Both the position numbers and the translations under genes were made by a program. 64,000 nucleotides of DNA. It comes from Agaricus subrufescens. Lineage: Eukaryota > Basidiomycota > Agaricomycetes > Agaricales > Agaricaceae. The DNA lies in the NCBI GenBank assembly GCA_029945375.1, contig CM057059.1, positions 3,906,001-3,970,000 on the forward strand, in the 5' to 3' direction. Position 1 is the first letter of the stretch. Every line of letters starts with the position of its first letter. This document shows, piece after piece, positions 11,265 through 23,889 of the stretch. The notes beneath the pieces were generated by a model. It saw only the letters and a list, made by a program, of their open reading frames with translations, made no database searches and was not told the DNA's origin.

Positions 11265-11800
11265 AAAGACGGTGGCTGTGCTGCCACCACTCTACTCCCA
11301 TACCTCCATGTTCGTCTCGTCACAGGTCGCCGCTATGGCCACTGATTGGGACCAAATTCTTTTTGGGAGTCCGTGACAATGCAAAGGGGAATAGTAGAAA
11401 ACGAGGAGGGGAGAGGTGTAAAATCAGGCTGAGGAAAAATATGTCAATTTAGTAGATAGGTAGGTTCGAAAGAATTCGTCATCTTGAGCTGTATACTGAT
11501 CCTAACGTTACCAAATTTTAGCTGCGCATTGTGATTATAATAGGTTCACTGTATACGAAGTTTGAAGTCGATTGAACCACGTTTACCCTTGTTATTCATC
11601 GTCGAACTCAAGATTGTTCAATGTCACCCATAAAGAATATTCCGCAGGTAATTCTATTTTGTACTAACACTCCTCATATTTTAGGTACACGTTGACGGCC
11701 TCTACTGCTATTCACACTCACGATTTGAGGCGAAACGATCAAGGCATTGTGCGACAGCAAGCCAGTCTACGCATTGGCTACAACACCATTACTTCGTATG
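11265..11800. repeat. About 500-bp dispersed repeat, copy C
   Basis: This copy carries the block order of copies A and B (ACCTCCATGTTCGTC, AAAGGGGA, GTAGATAGGTAGGTTCGAAAG, ACCAAATTTTAGCT, GATTATAATAGG, GAATATTCCGCAGGTAATT, TTGTGCGACAGCAAGCC). It is separated from them by the decayed gene at 7-10.6 kb, so the repeat flanks that gene on both sides. Confidence 0.7.
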
Positions 11801-11849
11801 CTTTTCTTTTTCAATTGAGCACTGGTACTATTGTACCAAATTCAAGGAT

Positions 11850-14800
11850 TTGTACTGTATCATATGGATGAAAAGGCCAATATGCTTACCGCGCGAGCAC
11901 GGCCTATATCTTAAAGTCGTACTTAAAATCGGTAAGCCCTCCTTGTTCATGAGTTCAGATTTCGAATTGTATACCTATCGATCTCACCCGCCTTATCACG
12001 GCTGCCTTACCAATTATTATGTTTTAGATTGGTCGCGATGGGTCCTCAAGGGACATAAGGGGTTTAAACTTACCCCCGATCAACTGAAAATTGAGATCGA
12101 TGGTCGGATGATTACTCGGGGTTTGAAGAAGGATTCGAATGGGAAGTGGATTTGGATTGACGACTATGTGATCAAACAAGAGGAAGTTGCGGTGGCAGTT
12201 TTACCTTCGGAAATTCCCCTCCCAGTCTCAGATTTAAACTCCCCACCTCATAATCATGTCTCCCTAGCTCTCCTGTTCCTTCCGTGCCTGTGCAGAATGA
12301 TCACGCAAGTCCATTTTCAAATGACGTGTCTGTTGGGCCGATTTCTGTAACCGCGAAGCCTATGATGACACACGCTGTCCAGCCTGTCGAAATAGCAATT
12401 GCGAATTCACATACAGCTCAATCAGGAGAGCAGTTCCTACCCGAGTTGCCAGAGGTATGTTCTATACTTCCTTTTCTTGTTAAAGCATTAATATGTTTCG
12501 GATTTTCTAGCATAAGATTGCTCGTGAGTGCGAAAATCAGCAGACAATTCAGCTCAATTCCACAGAGAAGGTCGGGATTCTTCTACCAGTAGCCGATTGT
12601 CATGTAACTAACGGCGTCCATAGTCATACTCGCCCTTGACTAGTTTACCATTCTCCGCTACCCCAAGCATACCCGTTCCTTTACCCCCTCCTGATATCGT
12701 GGAGCCCTCGGGTGACGATATTGAAGCTACGAAACTACGCAACCTTCTTCTACAACTCCTCCCCCGGATACAACAAGCAGATAATAAACTTACGGCCTTC
12801 ACCTCTACTCCATCCGACATTGTAATCCGAGACACTGTCAAGGCCAACTTCTCTCCAACCGCCTTTCCTATCTCCACTCACCATTCCTGCCATCCCTAGT
12901 CATCGCCAATCTCCACAATCGTCTGAACTGTTTACTCCATCCTCGGCCTCTGTGTCTGAGGCAACGCAGCCTCCACGTTCACATTCCCCCTCTCCGATTT
13001 CCAGCCCGGGGACGGGATCAAAAAGCATTGACTTGGCTGCTGAGAGATCGCCATTGACACCGCTTCATCCTGAGACTTCTTTTGGTGAACACGAGCAAGA
13101 TGATATTTTCACCACGCCTGCAGGGGCGCCCAACACAGGCACCGAGAATCCGGAAACTGACTTGCGATTGTCTCCTACATCCATAGATTCTACTCCGACT
13201 CCCAGTCCTACTATTCAGCCGCTTGCTCTCACTAAATCCATCAGCACGATACCTTCCCCCAAATTAGATACTCCGACGAACGACCCTAATGGTGCAACTA
13301 TTGAGGTTCCTATGCCCTTATCAGCAAAAGAACCCTTTGTCGAGCCTCCGTGTCTGTTTCCGTAAGTGTCCTATATACCTATGTTTTTATCTTCACTCTC
13401 ATCGTACTAGGGTAAAACCATCGACTATGGATGGCCTTTTTCGCGAATCCCCTCCATTAATCACTCGCCAATCATCCCATCCAAGTAATCATATTGGTGA
13501 GCTCATATGGTTTGAGACAAGGCGAGCTCTTGTTTACCATAAATTTCATCAGTCTCAACTCGATCACCTTCGCCTGCGATTTTGAGTCCACTTCTGCCGC
13601 CTACTACTCGACCCCGGTCAGCATCTCTTGAAGAAATACCCGGATTGGGAGGGCTTTCTTCGCGGCGTCCATACACCATGCCTCCGCAATTCGTTATACC
13701 GTCTTTAACGGCGCGTACTGTTACACATGGCTCAAGTTGGAGAGTTAGGGGAAGAGGCGAAGGATGACTCTTTGGACGACGGTGCCCAATTACAATATCC
13801 TTCGTTCTCACCCGATCTTCCTGAAAACCTTCAAGCCGGCACTACTATTGAGGCGGAACCTCACCATTTGACACCGGACGGCGCTAACCTGGCTATGTTG
13901 GGGGTCCCGTCGCAAGTGGAAGAAAACCTTCATTCAGATCAGGCAGTTCAATCTGATCGGCCAGCTTCCACTGCTACACAACAAGTCGAAATGACATCGC
14001 AAGAGCGTATATTCTCTCACGTTCAAGGCTCTGACCATGACGACGACTCGGACATGGATTTTGGTACCCCCGTCACAAGTCCTGTTATAATCGTCCCAAG
14101 TCCCAATGGAGCATCCATCGATATGTTGCCACCACCCGTTTCCCCTTGCCCTGCCCCATTATCGAAATGCATGTCTCCCTCCCAAGTGAGGCAAAATAGC
14201 TTGAAACATGCTCGCCCACATGATGTCATCACTAATACTCAAATGTTCGCCTCGTTCCAAAGTTCGCAGGATGGGACTCTGACTTCGATGCCGACGTCTC
14301 CTTACCTGCCAGAGGTTTCCCAACCAGCATCGGACTCTGATGCGGTGATGATGATTCTAGAATCAGTTGCCCGAGACCATGCTGAAAAAGTAGACAAAGC
14401 AGAACGAGTGTCCCCATTGAACGGCTTCATCTCTCCATCGGCATCGACAAACCCTACTTCTTTGCACAGCAACAAATCTCTTGTTCCACGAAGCTCCACA
14501 CCAGTCATTTCCAACATATTCCCCAGTGTTCAAGAAGAAAACTCTCGGCCTTTACCCCCATCTAGTCCGTCTTTAGCATCTTTAGCATCCGCGCTCCCTG
14601 TCAGCCACTCTACGGGGTCTATTACCACATCATCCCCTGGTGCACCGAATAGTCGAACCGTCGAGGGAAGGGCTGTAATCGGTGGTCATGCGGCTCCCGG
14701 TTCCGTCACGACAGCATCGCAACCGGATAACGTCTCTGCCCAGCAGGTTGATATAGACGGTGCAGCTCAACGACCTCAGACAGAGAAGATTGGTTTTTCG

Positions 14801-16021
14801 TCAGAAAAAACACAGACGAATTATTATGTGTCTCATCGCGCACCACCACTTATTCTTTCAAATAGTTCTGTGTCGAGCAACTCAGAAGTGTCTGGTCGTA
14901 GCTTGAATTTGAACGATTTTAGTCTTATGGCACAAAATCGAACGCCAAGTACGGAATATTCTGTAAGTCTTACACTCACTTGTACATGTGTCCTGACTTG
15001 ACGTACGCTTAATCCAACTTAGTCGTTAGCTCGCAAACTTCAGAGGGACGAAGATGGGGATGGGTGGATTGACGAGGAGGCTGCGTTCAAAAGTCAAAAG
15101 ACAGGCGAGAGTCTCACTGTTCGAGAAGGTGGGCTTGTGGTTCGAAAGGTGGTTTCTATGGTGCGAGATACACTTACGGGCTTGAATGACCTACTCGAGA
15201 TAGCGGCAGAGCGAGACTTGATACCGTCCGAGAAGGCTCGAGCCGTTAGTAAAGGAAAAGCTCGGGCTATGGAGGCACTCTCGCGGGATGGTTCGCCGAT
15301 TTCAGCCCCTTCACTATCTTCGCCTGTTGCCTGTTCTCCGTTTTTCTCCTATTCTCAAGTCGAATCAAGCGAGGTAATACGGCTTAACGAAGAACTGCGG
15401 ATGATGAAGGCCGAGATGGCTCAGTTAAAAGAACAGAAGTTAAGAGAACCATCGACGGAGCAGAGCTACATTGGCGCTATGCGGACGGAACTCGAGGCCC
15501 TGCGAGAACAGCTTCGTGTACTAAAGGAAGAGAAGCGAGTCGAAACAGGTGCATCGGAGGTTCAAGCCATGCACAACGAGATGCGCTCTTTGCTTAGCCC
15601 ATCAAACCGATCATCGGGTAGGCCGACCGCACCTTCGACTCCGAATCTCAGTTTCCGCCTTCACAACCATCCCATGCCCCAGACTATTCACCCCCTGGCT
15701 CATCTCCTTGTCGTCGAGCCGGAAACTGTTCCTTCGACCCCTACGACTGCGAGCACGGTCGAAATGAGCCAAAGCCAGAATGAGGGTGAAGCGACGCGCA
15801 TATCGCAAAAGGCGCAGGTTCAGTCGGTTGATGGATCTCGTTTGAATTCGACACACATTGCACCACGGACACCTGCCGTCTTTGACGACATACCTCTCCC
15901 CGTTTTAAATCAAAGAGAAAGTCTCGCATTTTCTTTTCAAGGGGCTAGAGCATCATCATTTCACTGTATTCAGCTGTTATTTTGTTTTATCTCGCAATTA
16001 ATTTTCTCGAGTACCGTTTGA
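11850..16021 (+). pseudogene. Spliced coiled-coil protein gene of unknown function, frame-broken
   Basis: The N-terminal exon encodes a compact segment (GFKLTPDQLKIEIDGRM, GKWIWIDDYVI). A long Ser/Pro/Thr-rich middle part follows, then a C-terminal segment with RDEDGDGWIDEEAAF and a coiled coil of about 60 residues (RLNEELRMMKAEMAQLK). Introns fit at about 12454-12510, 12576-12633, 13362-13419, 13498-13549 and 14962-15022, all GT..AG. Between them the frame shifts near 12265, near 12865 and near 13738, each time into another frame with the same Ser/Pro-rich character. I recognise no family. Either the gene is decaying or the assembly has indels here. Confidence 0.5.
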
Positions 16022-18312
16022 TTTAGATAAAGGTATGAAACATGACTCTCAATCGAGTGGTGTCGCGTGATATACAGAGTCTGCAGGGAACTACGGGAAC
16101 AGGAAAATCATCCCTCTAATTTAAACAAGCAGCCATATTCGAATGTATCTTCCTTTTCCTTCTTCTACTTTTGGTACCTCCGACACAGAAACTTGTCATT
16201 GTCATCGTCAGGCTGCAAGACAACCCGTTAGGAACTTTCCCAGTAAGCTTTCTCGTCATGAATTATAAGGGAATTAATCGTTTCTCTCTTTGCACAACCT
16301 GGCGCTAAGTTGTCTTCCTAGGTATTTTAGAGCGATAGCGCACTCCCTTTCCGGACTTGTAGTCGTCCAATCCCACTTCCATTTTACGCCACAAAATAGG
16401 CCATCCAACAAGTTCCTGGTCACTTTGTCGCCCTCCTGAAATCTTTCAAAACCGGGGCCTTGGAGTGCCTTCAAGAGGCCTTGTTGTATTGAAACCTTCG
16501 ACGTCGCAATGGTATGGGGAACGCGCACGAGATTGTATATACCAGTGATTTGGCCGATCCAATAGTTCAAAAACACCCAACTTGAATTTGCTCAACAGTA
16601 ACGCAAGGGTACCTATCAATGGCGACATAATGTTAGCACATATCAGGTACAATCTAAAGATCCTAATACCAGTGCCTGCGCCTCGATGCGGAACCATCAC
16701 ATGATTCTGAAGCAAATTGAATGATTCAGCAGTTTTTGGTGTACAAGAATGAATACCGCATCGCTCATCAAGAACACTCGTTGCTTGCAAAGACGTCCAG
16801 GTGGTCGAGGTTTTTGATGGGCCACCTTGTCGGTTTATATATGCACCAGAAGTTGATTATGAGTTCCTATCCAGTGAATAAGCCGGGCCACACGTACGCA
16901 GAAGGGTGCTTACAGATCCTTGTCCCACCCTGTGAAGCGGCTCAATAGTTCGTTTTGATCTACAAGTGTTTTCAATGATATCAAAGTCGCTCTGTCTGTC
17001 TCTCCTACAGATGGGCCTGGCTCTCTCTTGTAGCCCTCGCAACCTTGCTGTGCTCCTGCTGGACCCGCTTTGGCTCATCGGCTTGTACTCTCTCCTGACC
17101 CTGGGACATCCTCCTTACCCTATTTCCCGCAAACCTCCTCCACAGTCGCCAGACGATCTTGATCTCCCCCTACCGCGCCTGTAGCAACAATACACCTCTT
17201 ACCAAGGCTTGTTTCCTCCACGCGGCGCTACCCCTCCGGGAAGGCTTAAGTCCCGGATTTGTATATATCGCTAACCAAATATCGGGTGTTCCTTGTACTG
17301 GTACAACCATTCCGGCACTCCATACTGTGCCTCCCGCACCTGTCCCCCTCAGAACTGCGGTCCCAACCTCTGTCGTTACGCTGTAGAGGACATTTCTAAA
17401 TACACACGGTTTAACTGGTAGGATGCTTTAGGGACTACTTAGTGTTGTTTTAAAACCAAGTTAGATCACCAAAAGCTCAATGGTCACAAATGTTCGGGGT
17501 CTTATTTTATCTGAAAAAATGCATATCCTCGTAAGATTTTAATCTTGGCTTTGAGGGGCTACCATTGTGCAACGATGAGGCAAGAGTGATAGCGCATGCA
17601 TTGCGCAGACAGCGTGACAATCTATGCTTCCTTTTTGCCTCATGATAATTGCTGGTGTAAGCATCGGTGGTGGCCGAATGATAATTGGCGCCAGCCCCTC
17701 ACTGTGTGAGCAAACCCATACTTTGTTTGTGTTTGGTCGAGTCCGCTATAGGACGTACGTGGCTGGGAAGGAGCCTGGCCGTTGATGAGATATAAGCAAA
17801 TTTGACTTTTTCTCCGTTCTTTGGAAAAAAACATACAGTATCTGAGGAATCGCCCTACCACTGTCCGAAAGATATTATAATTGTGCGATTTTATTGATAC
17901 CAATATTACCATATATGGTTTAGTATTGACAGAGATGCCTTGCCTTCACTTTATAATTTAGTGCTACATCATTGGCCGATGGTGTGATCATGTAAGCAGT
18001 GGATTTTAATAGCTCGAAAAAATGCGTTAATTTTTTTCCTTTTTTTTGGTCTGACTTTCGTGAGAAAATGATTGTAAATGATCTTGTATATAAGATAGCG
18101 TACCTTGTTTGTAGAAAGAAAGCTCTTCTGAAATACGCTAGCTAGCTCACTGGGCCGGTGTCACAGTAGGGCACCTGCCTTATTATTGTGACTTTTCGTG
18201 ACAAAAGGCACGAAATTTTATTTAATAAGACATGTGGCTTATTGTGACCCTGTGAGCTGTGAAAAGTTGTTGTCGGTTCAACTGTGACTCTATCACATTC
18301 CTACTTCTCACC
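16022..18312. other. Intergenic; no supported gene
   Basis: Several short ORFs occur on both strands. On the minus strand at 16270-16790 an intron-like interval with GCTAAC before an acceptor separates two weakly protein-like stretches, but no continuous model or family emerged. A copy of the 4797-4895 repeat lies at about 17970-18065. A TATATAAG word at about 18087, some 225 bp before the CRN start codon, is a possible TATA box. Confidence 0.5.
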
Positions 18313-21300
18313 ATGTCAGGCATCACTACTCTGCAATACGCAATGGTCAACCAAGCGCGCATCATCGTAGCTCCTGTTACTAGTCTCGAGCTCAGCGGAT
18401 CCTCTCTCACTATTGGAGACGTGGTCAAGGGAGTTCAAGATGCTGGTCATCCCGCGCGTCTCAAAGTATACCGTACATCCCTCCAGCTGGATGATGAATA
18501 TAAGGATAATTTCCAAGAAAATGTCCAAATGATCCTCAAGGGAAGAAAGCCCTTGGGAGAGACGACGAAACTTGGAGATTGTAACATCGGGAAAGAGGAG
18601 ATACTGGTTGTTGAAGTTCCTTGTGCGCCTTCTTCTTTCTCCCACTCATCATCCATCTCTAACTTTCAATCTTAGGGCGAGATATGTTCTACTGCATTGT
18701 CGACCAGTCACACACGATCATAGCTGCGAAAAAATCTCTCCAGAAGATTGACGCGCGTTGTACTATTGAGCAGCTGAAGGAAAAACTCGTAGAGAAGGAG
18801 CAAAGTTATCACGACATTGAACCCACTTCCCTCGACATATACAAGTCATCTTTGGTAGCCACTGATGAGCTTGCACAAGCGGTCTCTGCGCTCATGAAAA
18901 AAACAAAGCCGTTGGAAGCGGCGAACAGACTTGTGGAGTGTAACATCGGGAAAGAGGAGATACTGGTTGTTGGGGTTCCTTGTGCGCCTTCTTCTTTCTC
19001 CCACTCATCATCCATCTCTAACTTCCAATCTTAGGGCGAGATGTGCTCTACTGCATTGTCGACCAGTCATACACGATCATAGCTCCGGAAAATTATCTCA
19101 CAATAGATACGGGTTGTACTATCAACCAGCTGAAGGAAAAATTCGTAGCGAAGGAGCAGGATTATCACAACATTCAACCCGCTTCCCTCAATGTATACAA
19201 GTCATCCTTGGTAGCCACTGATAACGAGCTCGAACAAAACGTCTCAGCGCTCATGAAAAAAATAAAGCCCTTGGGAGCGGCGAGGAGACTTAGAGATTGT
19301 AACATCGGGAAAGAGGAGATACTGCTTGTCGAGCTTCCTTGTGCGCCTTCTTCTTTCTCCCACTCATCATCCATCTCTAACTTCCAATCTTAGGGCGAGA
19401 TGTGCTCTACTGCATTGTCGACCAGTCACACACGATCATAGCTCCGGAAAATTATCTCACAATAGATACGGGTTGTACTATCAACCAGCTGAAGGAACAA
19501 TTCGTAGCGAAGGAGCAGGATTATCACAACATTCAACCCGCTTCCCTCAATGTATACAAGTCATCCTTGGTAGCCACTGATAACGAGCTCGAACAAAACG
19601 TCTCAGCGCTCATGAAAAAAATAAAGCCCTTGGGAGCGGCGAGGAGACTTAGAGATTGTAACATCGGGAAAGAGGAGATACTGCTTGTCGAGCTTCCTTG
19701 TGCGCCTTCTTCTTTCTCCCACTCATCATCCATCTCTAACTTCTAATTTAGGCGTTATTACCCTACAATACGCAGTCATCGACCAAACCCACCGCATCGT
19801 AACTCCTGTTACCAGTCTCGAGCTCAGCGGGTCCTCTCTCACTATTCGACACCTAGTTAAGAGAATTAAAGATGCTCATGGTTGTGCTGACATTGCGCGT
19901 CTCAAAATATACCGTACATCCCTCCAGCTGGATGATGTACATGAGGACAATTTCGAAGAAAACGTCCGAAAGATCTTAACGGAAACAAAGCCCTTGGGAG
20001 AGACGACGAAACTTATAGATTGTAACATTGAGGAAGAGGAGACACTGCTTGTCAAGCTTCCTGGTGCGCTTTCCTTCTTTCCCACTGCTATTCATTGTTA
20101 ACTCCTTTGTTCAGGGGTAATGGTATGGTACCGCCTTGCCAATGAAAACAATATTTTCGAAGGAACAGCTGTGAAAGTGTTTGCCGTATCTGTCTCAGAC
20201 TTGCGATTACGCGTCAAGAATCAAAGGCCGCAAGAACTTGGACATGTTGACGCCGCAGAGCTCACTATATGGCGTTACGAGCCACATTTTCATACAAACA
20301 CAGAGTCCAAGGTCATTGAAAATATCAAGGATGATGCCAATGCCACCGCGCTTCAAGACAGCATAAATCTAAGAGACCTTGGCCTCAGTGATGACGACAT
20401 GTTGATAGTGCAGTTCCCTAGTACGTCTTCATTCGGTTCCCGACAGTATCCCTAACCCTAATGGTCATTATAATAGACCCATCTCTGGACAAACCTTGCA
20501 GTGAGTTGATCGGTCACACTCAATATTCATTTCATGCTCATTCTAGGACCAGGCCAAGGACTTTCGCCGTCAATGTTGCGTTTACGGCAGAAGCATCTAG
20601 GCCCGAAAATGACGCCTTCGCAAATGACCTGTGAGCGATTGCTGGAATTACAACGAGAAGGTGGCACCTCTCACTTTCAATGCAACCGTCCGATCACACT
20701 GGCGCCAACAATACCCGTCACACTTCTTCATCCAATTCTGAACGAATTCCAACACGACTGTGAAAGCTATAACCCAAAAACAGAGGATTACCGATTCGCG
20801 ATGGCATTGTCACAATTGTCCCAGTTTTACTCCTGCGAGTCGGATCGGCAAGAGGCTTTTCTTAAGCTCTGCAAGTTGCACAATCTGGACATCCAGAAAA
20901 GCAAAGCCGGGTCTCAATACAGGACTGACGGCAGTATAATCCGTAACGGACGGCCATGCCTGATTGTTGAGATCAAGAATGAAATAGGTTCAGCAGGTGC
21001 CGAACCAGTGTTTCAAACAGCAGCGTATTACCGATCGTACCTGGCTCCGGCAGACACTAAATTTACCTACCCGTGCATTGGGATGTACGTCGCTGGTAAG
21101 TCTAAAGGTGGCTTGAATAAGTGGTAACCGCTAACTGTACGGGCACTTTAGGGCCGTTGATTGGGTTTTTTGGGATGGCGTTCACGACACAGGTGAATGT
21201 GCAAATGCTAGGCCAGACAGTGCGCGTGGATTATCACCAGACGGCAGATTCACAATGGACAATCCTTGGCCGACACCTAGGAGCACTTCGGGAAGCAGTG

Positions 21301-21957
21301 AAAAAGTTGGAGACACTGTATGCGTCAGACACGATGACGATACCAGTTAAGGACGCAAACAACCTATTCTTTCCTGCATACCATCATTTCAATGGGGATA
21401 ATGGTGAAAACGAAGTGCAGTATATATCGCAACCAATGGCAGAAAAGCTGTTGTTTACTGGAAGGTGGGATAGGAAGGATGTAATGATCAAATTTGTGCA
21501 GCGCTATTCGATACAAGCACACCGGTCGTGTGCACAAAGGGGATCGGCACCTAAACTATTTGGATGGCAGGAATTGAAAGGAGGGTGGACCATGGTGGTT
21601 ATGGAACGACTTGATGAATCGTGGAAGATGCTCGACACGCCAAACACAAAGGAATTATTTGGGAGAATTCGCAGAGTGGTGGATGAAATGCATGACGATA
21701 ATTTTGTGCATGGAGATGTTCGTGATGCAAACATTATGATCAAGGAGGAGGGTGAAGAATACAGAATCAAGCTAGTGGATTTTGATTGGGCAGGTGTAAT
21801 TGGACAAACGGTATATCCTAGGAATGTGGGAGATTGTAAACAATTGCGAAGGCCGCAAGGAGTATGTGATGGCGAGGAAATCAAGAAGGAACATGACCTG
21901 ATGATGCTTGATTTTATGTTTAAAGAGGTTGTTAATTGTGACTCTCCCTGGTGGTGA
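18313..21957 (+). CDS. CRN (Crinkler)-type effector with six header domains, nuclease-like and kinase-like domains
   Basis: I read nine exons: 18313-18622, 18676-18981, 19035-19340, 19394-19699, 19752-20063, 20115-20420, 20477-20500, 20547-21095 and 21152-21957. They give 1,074 residues. Exons 1-6 each encode one ubiquitin-like header of about 100 residues ending in a hydrophobic P motif (LVVEVP, LLVELP, LIVQFP), as CRN headers do. Residues about 624-806 form a PD-(D/E)xK-like core (D751, E765-I-K767). The final part has kinase motifs: VMIKF (K920), VHGDVRDANIM (D995) and VDFDWAG (D1016). CRN proteins with this nuclease-kinase pairing are known in fungi and are thought to act as secreted or intracellular toxins or effectors. 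All introns are phase 1. No signal peptide is visible. The start has a CACCATG context. There are no frame breaks, so it may be functional. Confidence 0.85.
18676..19751 (+). repeat. 359-bp tandem duplication of a CRN header exon plus intron
   Basis: Three consecutive exon-intron units start 359 bp apart (18676, 19035, 19394). Units 2 and 3 differ at only a handful of positions, intron included; unit 1 is clearly more diverged. Exons 1 and 5 form a second subfamily (both with LELSGSSLTI and YRTSLQLDD), and exon 6 is a distant third. This implies stepwise growth of the array, with the 19035/19394 pair newest. Confidence 0.9.
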
Positions 21958-22001
21958 AAAAAGTGTAGATCATATTAATGAACAAGTCTCAATGTCAATG
22001 A

Positions 22002-22772
22002 TGTTGACTGTAGTCGACGTAGACAAGTTAGAGACTTCCAGATGATAGAACAACTGTATTACCTGTAGTCGACGTAGACACGTTAGAGCTACAGGATAAG
22101 TTAATACATGTGGTGAAGAGAAGATAAAAGGATACGCACACTTCCAGATGATAGAACAACTGGAAGTGGTGTAAACAAAGAAAGAATCAAATATACATGA
22201 GATCACATGATAGTTCCTACATGTCAGCTGATGTAGTCTTTATGATAGTTCAATACACCCCCACAAAAAGACAAAGTGATGGCATGAGGAAAGGAAATGA
22301 TAGAAAGCGAATAGAAATAGAAATAATAGAATAGTAATTGGAAAAGAAACAGAAGTGTTGAATTGAACAGGATGAAGTTAAGAAGGAAGAACACTGACAC
22401 CAAGAGATTCCTGGTGCTTCTCAAAGATTAGCTGGGGTAAAGGCTTTGTCAAGATATCTGCTGGCATCTCCGAAGTAGGCAACTAGAATGTCGATAATTC
22501 TTTGCCCATATATTGATGAAGGAAATGATATTGAACATCAATATGTTTTGTCCATAAAGAAATGACTTCCCAGTTTGCAACAGAGATTGCTGCTGAGTTA
22601 TTGCAGAGGATCAGGTATGGTGATGGAACAGGGATATCAAGGAGAACCAAGAACATCTGTAGCCACAATGCTTCTTTAACAGCATGTGTCAACGTGTAAT
22701 ACTCCACTTCTGCTGGTGAGAGAGCCACAGACTTCTGTTTAACTGCCGACCATGACACACAGCATCCTAATA
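22002..22772 (-). mobile_element. Copia retrotransposon 3' fragment with LTR
   Basis: On the minus strand the end of a Copia RNase H is readable (CVSWSAVKQKSVALSPAEVE, CNNSAAISVANWEVI, then PTSEMPADILTKPLP after an in-frame stop). A G-rich polypurine tract and an LTR follow: TGTATTGAACTATC.. to ..CTACAGTCAACA, occupying 22002-22257. The LTR is related to the one at 48506/56577, sharing GAACTATCA/GGACTATCA starts, TTCTATCATCTG-type repeats and C(T/G)ACTACAG-type ends. The element is cut off near 22772, so it is dead. Confidence 0.8.
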
Positions 22773-23660
22773 TGCTTACCGCAGGAGCACGACCGGTGCT
22801 CGACCCTGGAAGGGTCCTTCCTGTTGTGGGAGGTCCTGCCGCAAGCGGGCATCCCGCCCCTGTCAGACCCTGGAGACCGTTGCAGCCTTTCCGTACTCGC
22901 GAACCCACGCTTCAGGGGCCATGCCCATACCCGGAACTTGCGCTGCCACGGTCCCTAGGGGCTCTCTCACGCTCCCGAGCACCAGCGTGCCAACAATAGA
23001 ACTGAATGGGTGGCTGGGCCCGTGGGACCGGCTGCAGCCTCCCCATTGGCTGTGTGGCAGGTTCCTGTCCTCGTCACGCTTCCCCTCCTCGAGGACGGGT
23101 TTGGGCAGTGACTGGGAGTGACCTGGACGTCACGCTCCGTGCCGGCCACTCCGATTGGGTGCCCCTGTCCAGTCACGCATCCGGTCCTCGACCCCGTCCT
23201 CAGCTGTGACCTGGGACAGTGACGGGTGAGTGATGGCATCGTCTGTGATTGGATGCGAGTGGATGTGGAGCCCCCTCGGGCATCCCCTGTCCATCCCTCC
23301 CTGCATCCCGGGTTCTCTGTCACTCATGCTTTCCCGTCCTCGATCCCATCACATATTTATGTGACCTCAGACATAAGACATGTTAGTACATAGCTGACCA
23401 AAAAGCCGCTTTTGAGCATATCTTTTCATTGCACGGTCTGATTCCCGTGATACTTTGACTGACAGGGCAGATATATTGTATGTAGTCCTGATCCAATTTA
23501 TGGCCCCGTAGCGTGAGAACTGAACATTTGGGAAGGGTTTTACTCGTTCCCGATGATCAAATCACCAGTTTGCTCTGGGAAATTTGACTCGAAAAGCATA
23601 CCACTAGGTAGGGTATTCTTAGGTGACCCCACACATATCTTTTCAGCCAAGCAAATGCGC
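22773..23660. other. GC-rich sequence without a recognisable gene
   Basis: The stretch 22,780-23,340 is GC-rich and open in several frames by composition, with Pro/Arg-rich translations lacking motifs. The ORFs on opposite strands mirror one another, which argues against coding. Confidence 0.5.
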
Positions 23661-23676
23661 TTCATCAAAAGTTATG

Positions 23677-23733
23677 CCCAAACGCGGATTTTTTAAAAGT
23701 GGTCACATGCAGGAGAAAAAATCCGCGTTTGGG
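23677..23733. repeat. Perfect 18-bp inverted repeat
   Basis: The arms CCCAAACGCGGATTTTTT (23677-23694) and its exact complement (23716-23733) flank a 21-nt spacer. It could be a miniature foldback element or a cruciform or hairpin former. Nothing coding surrounds it. Confidence 0.85.
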
Positions 23734-23889
23734 AATAGCTTCTGATCCAATGGTCCAATTCCTAATAATCTGCCCCCTCGAGTACGGTCTGTACTCGGCC
23801 CTGCAGGGTGCATGCCTTCTATGGCAACCGTTACTCGAACAGGGCCGTCGGCCGTGATCCGCACCTGCCATATTCTGTATCGCGTTCCC

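Noticed and set aside
16274..17390. Minus-strand gene with introns
   Set aside because: Some GT..AG intervals and protein-like pieces exist, but no continuous frame or family could be assembled.
18316..20085. Minus-strand ORFs of 66-109 codons across the CRN headers (MDDEWEKEEGAQG type)
   Set aside because: They repeat with the 359-bp unit, cross the introns of the plus-strand gene and lack features of their own.
22773..23340. Protein-coding or rRNA-derived GC-rich block
   Set aside because: Opposite-strand ORFs mirror each other and no rRNA or protein motif is recognisable.
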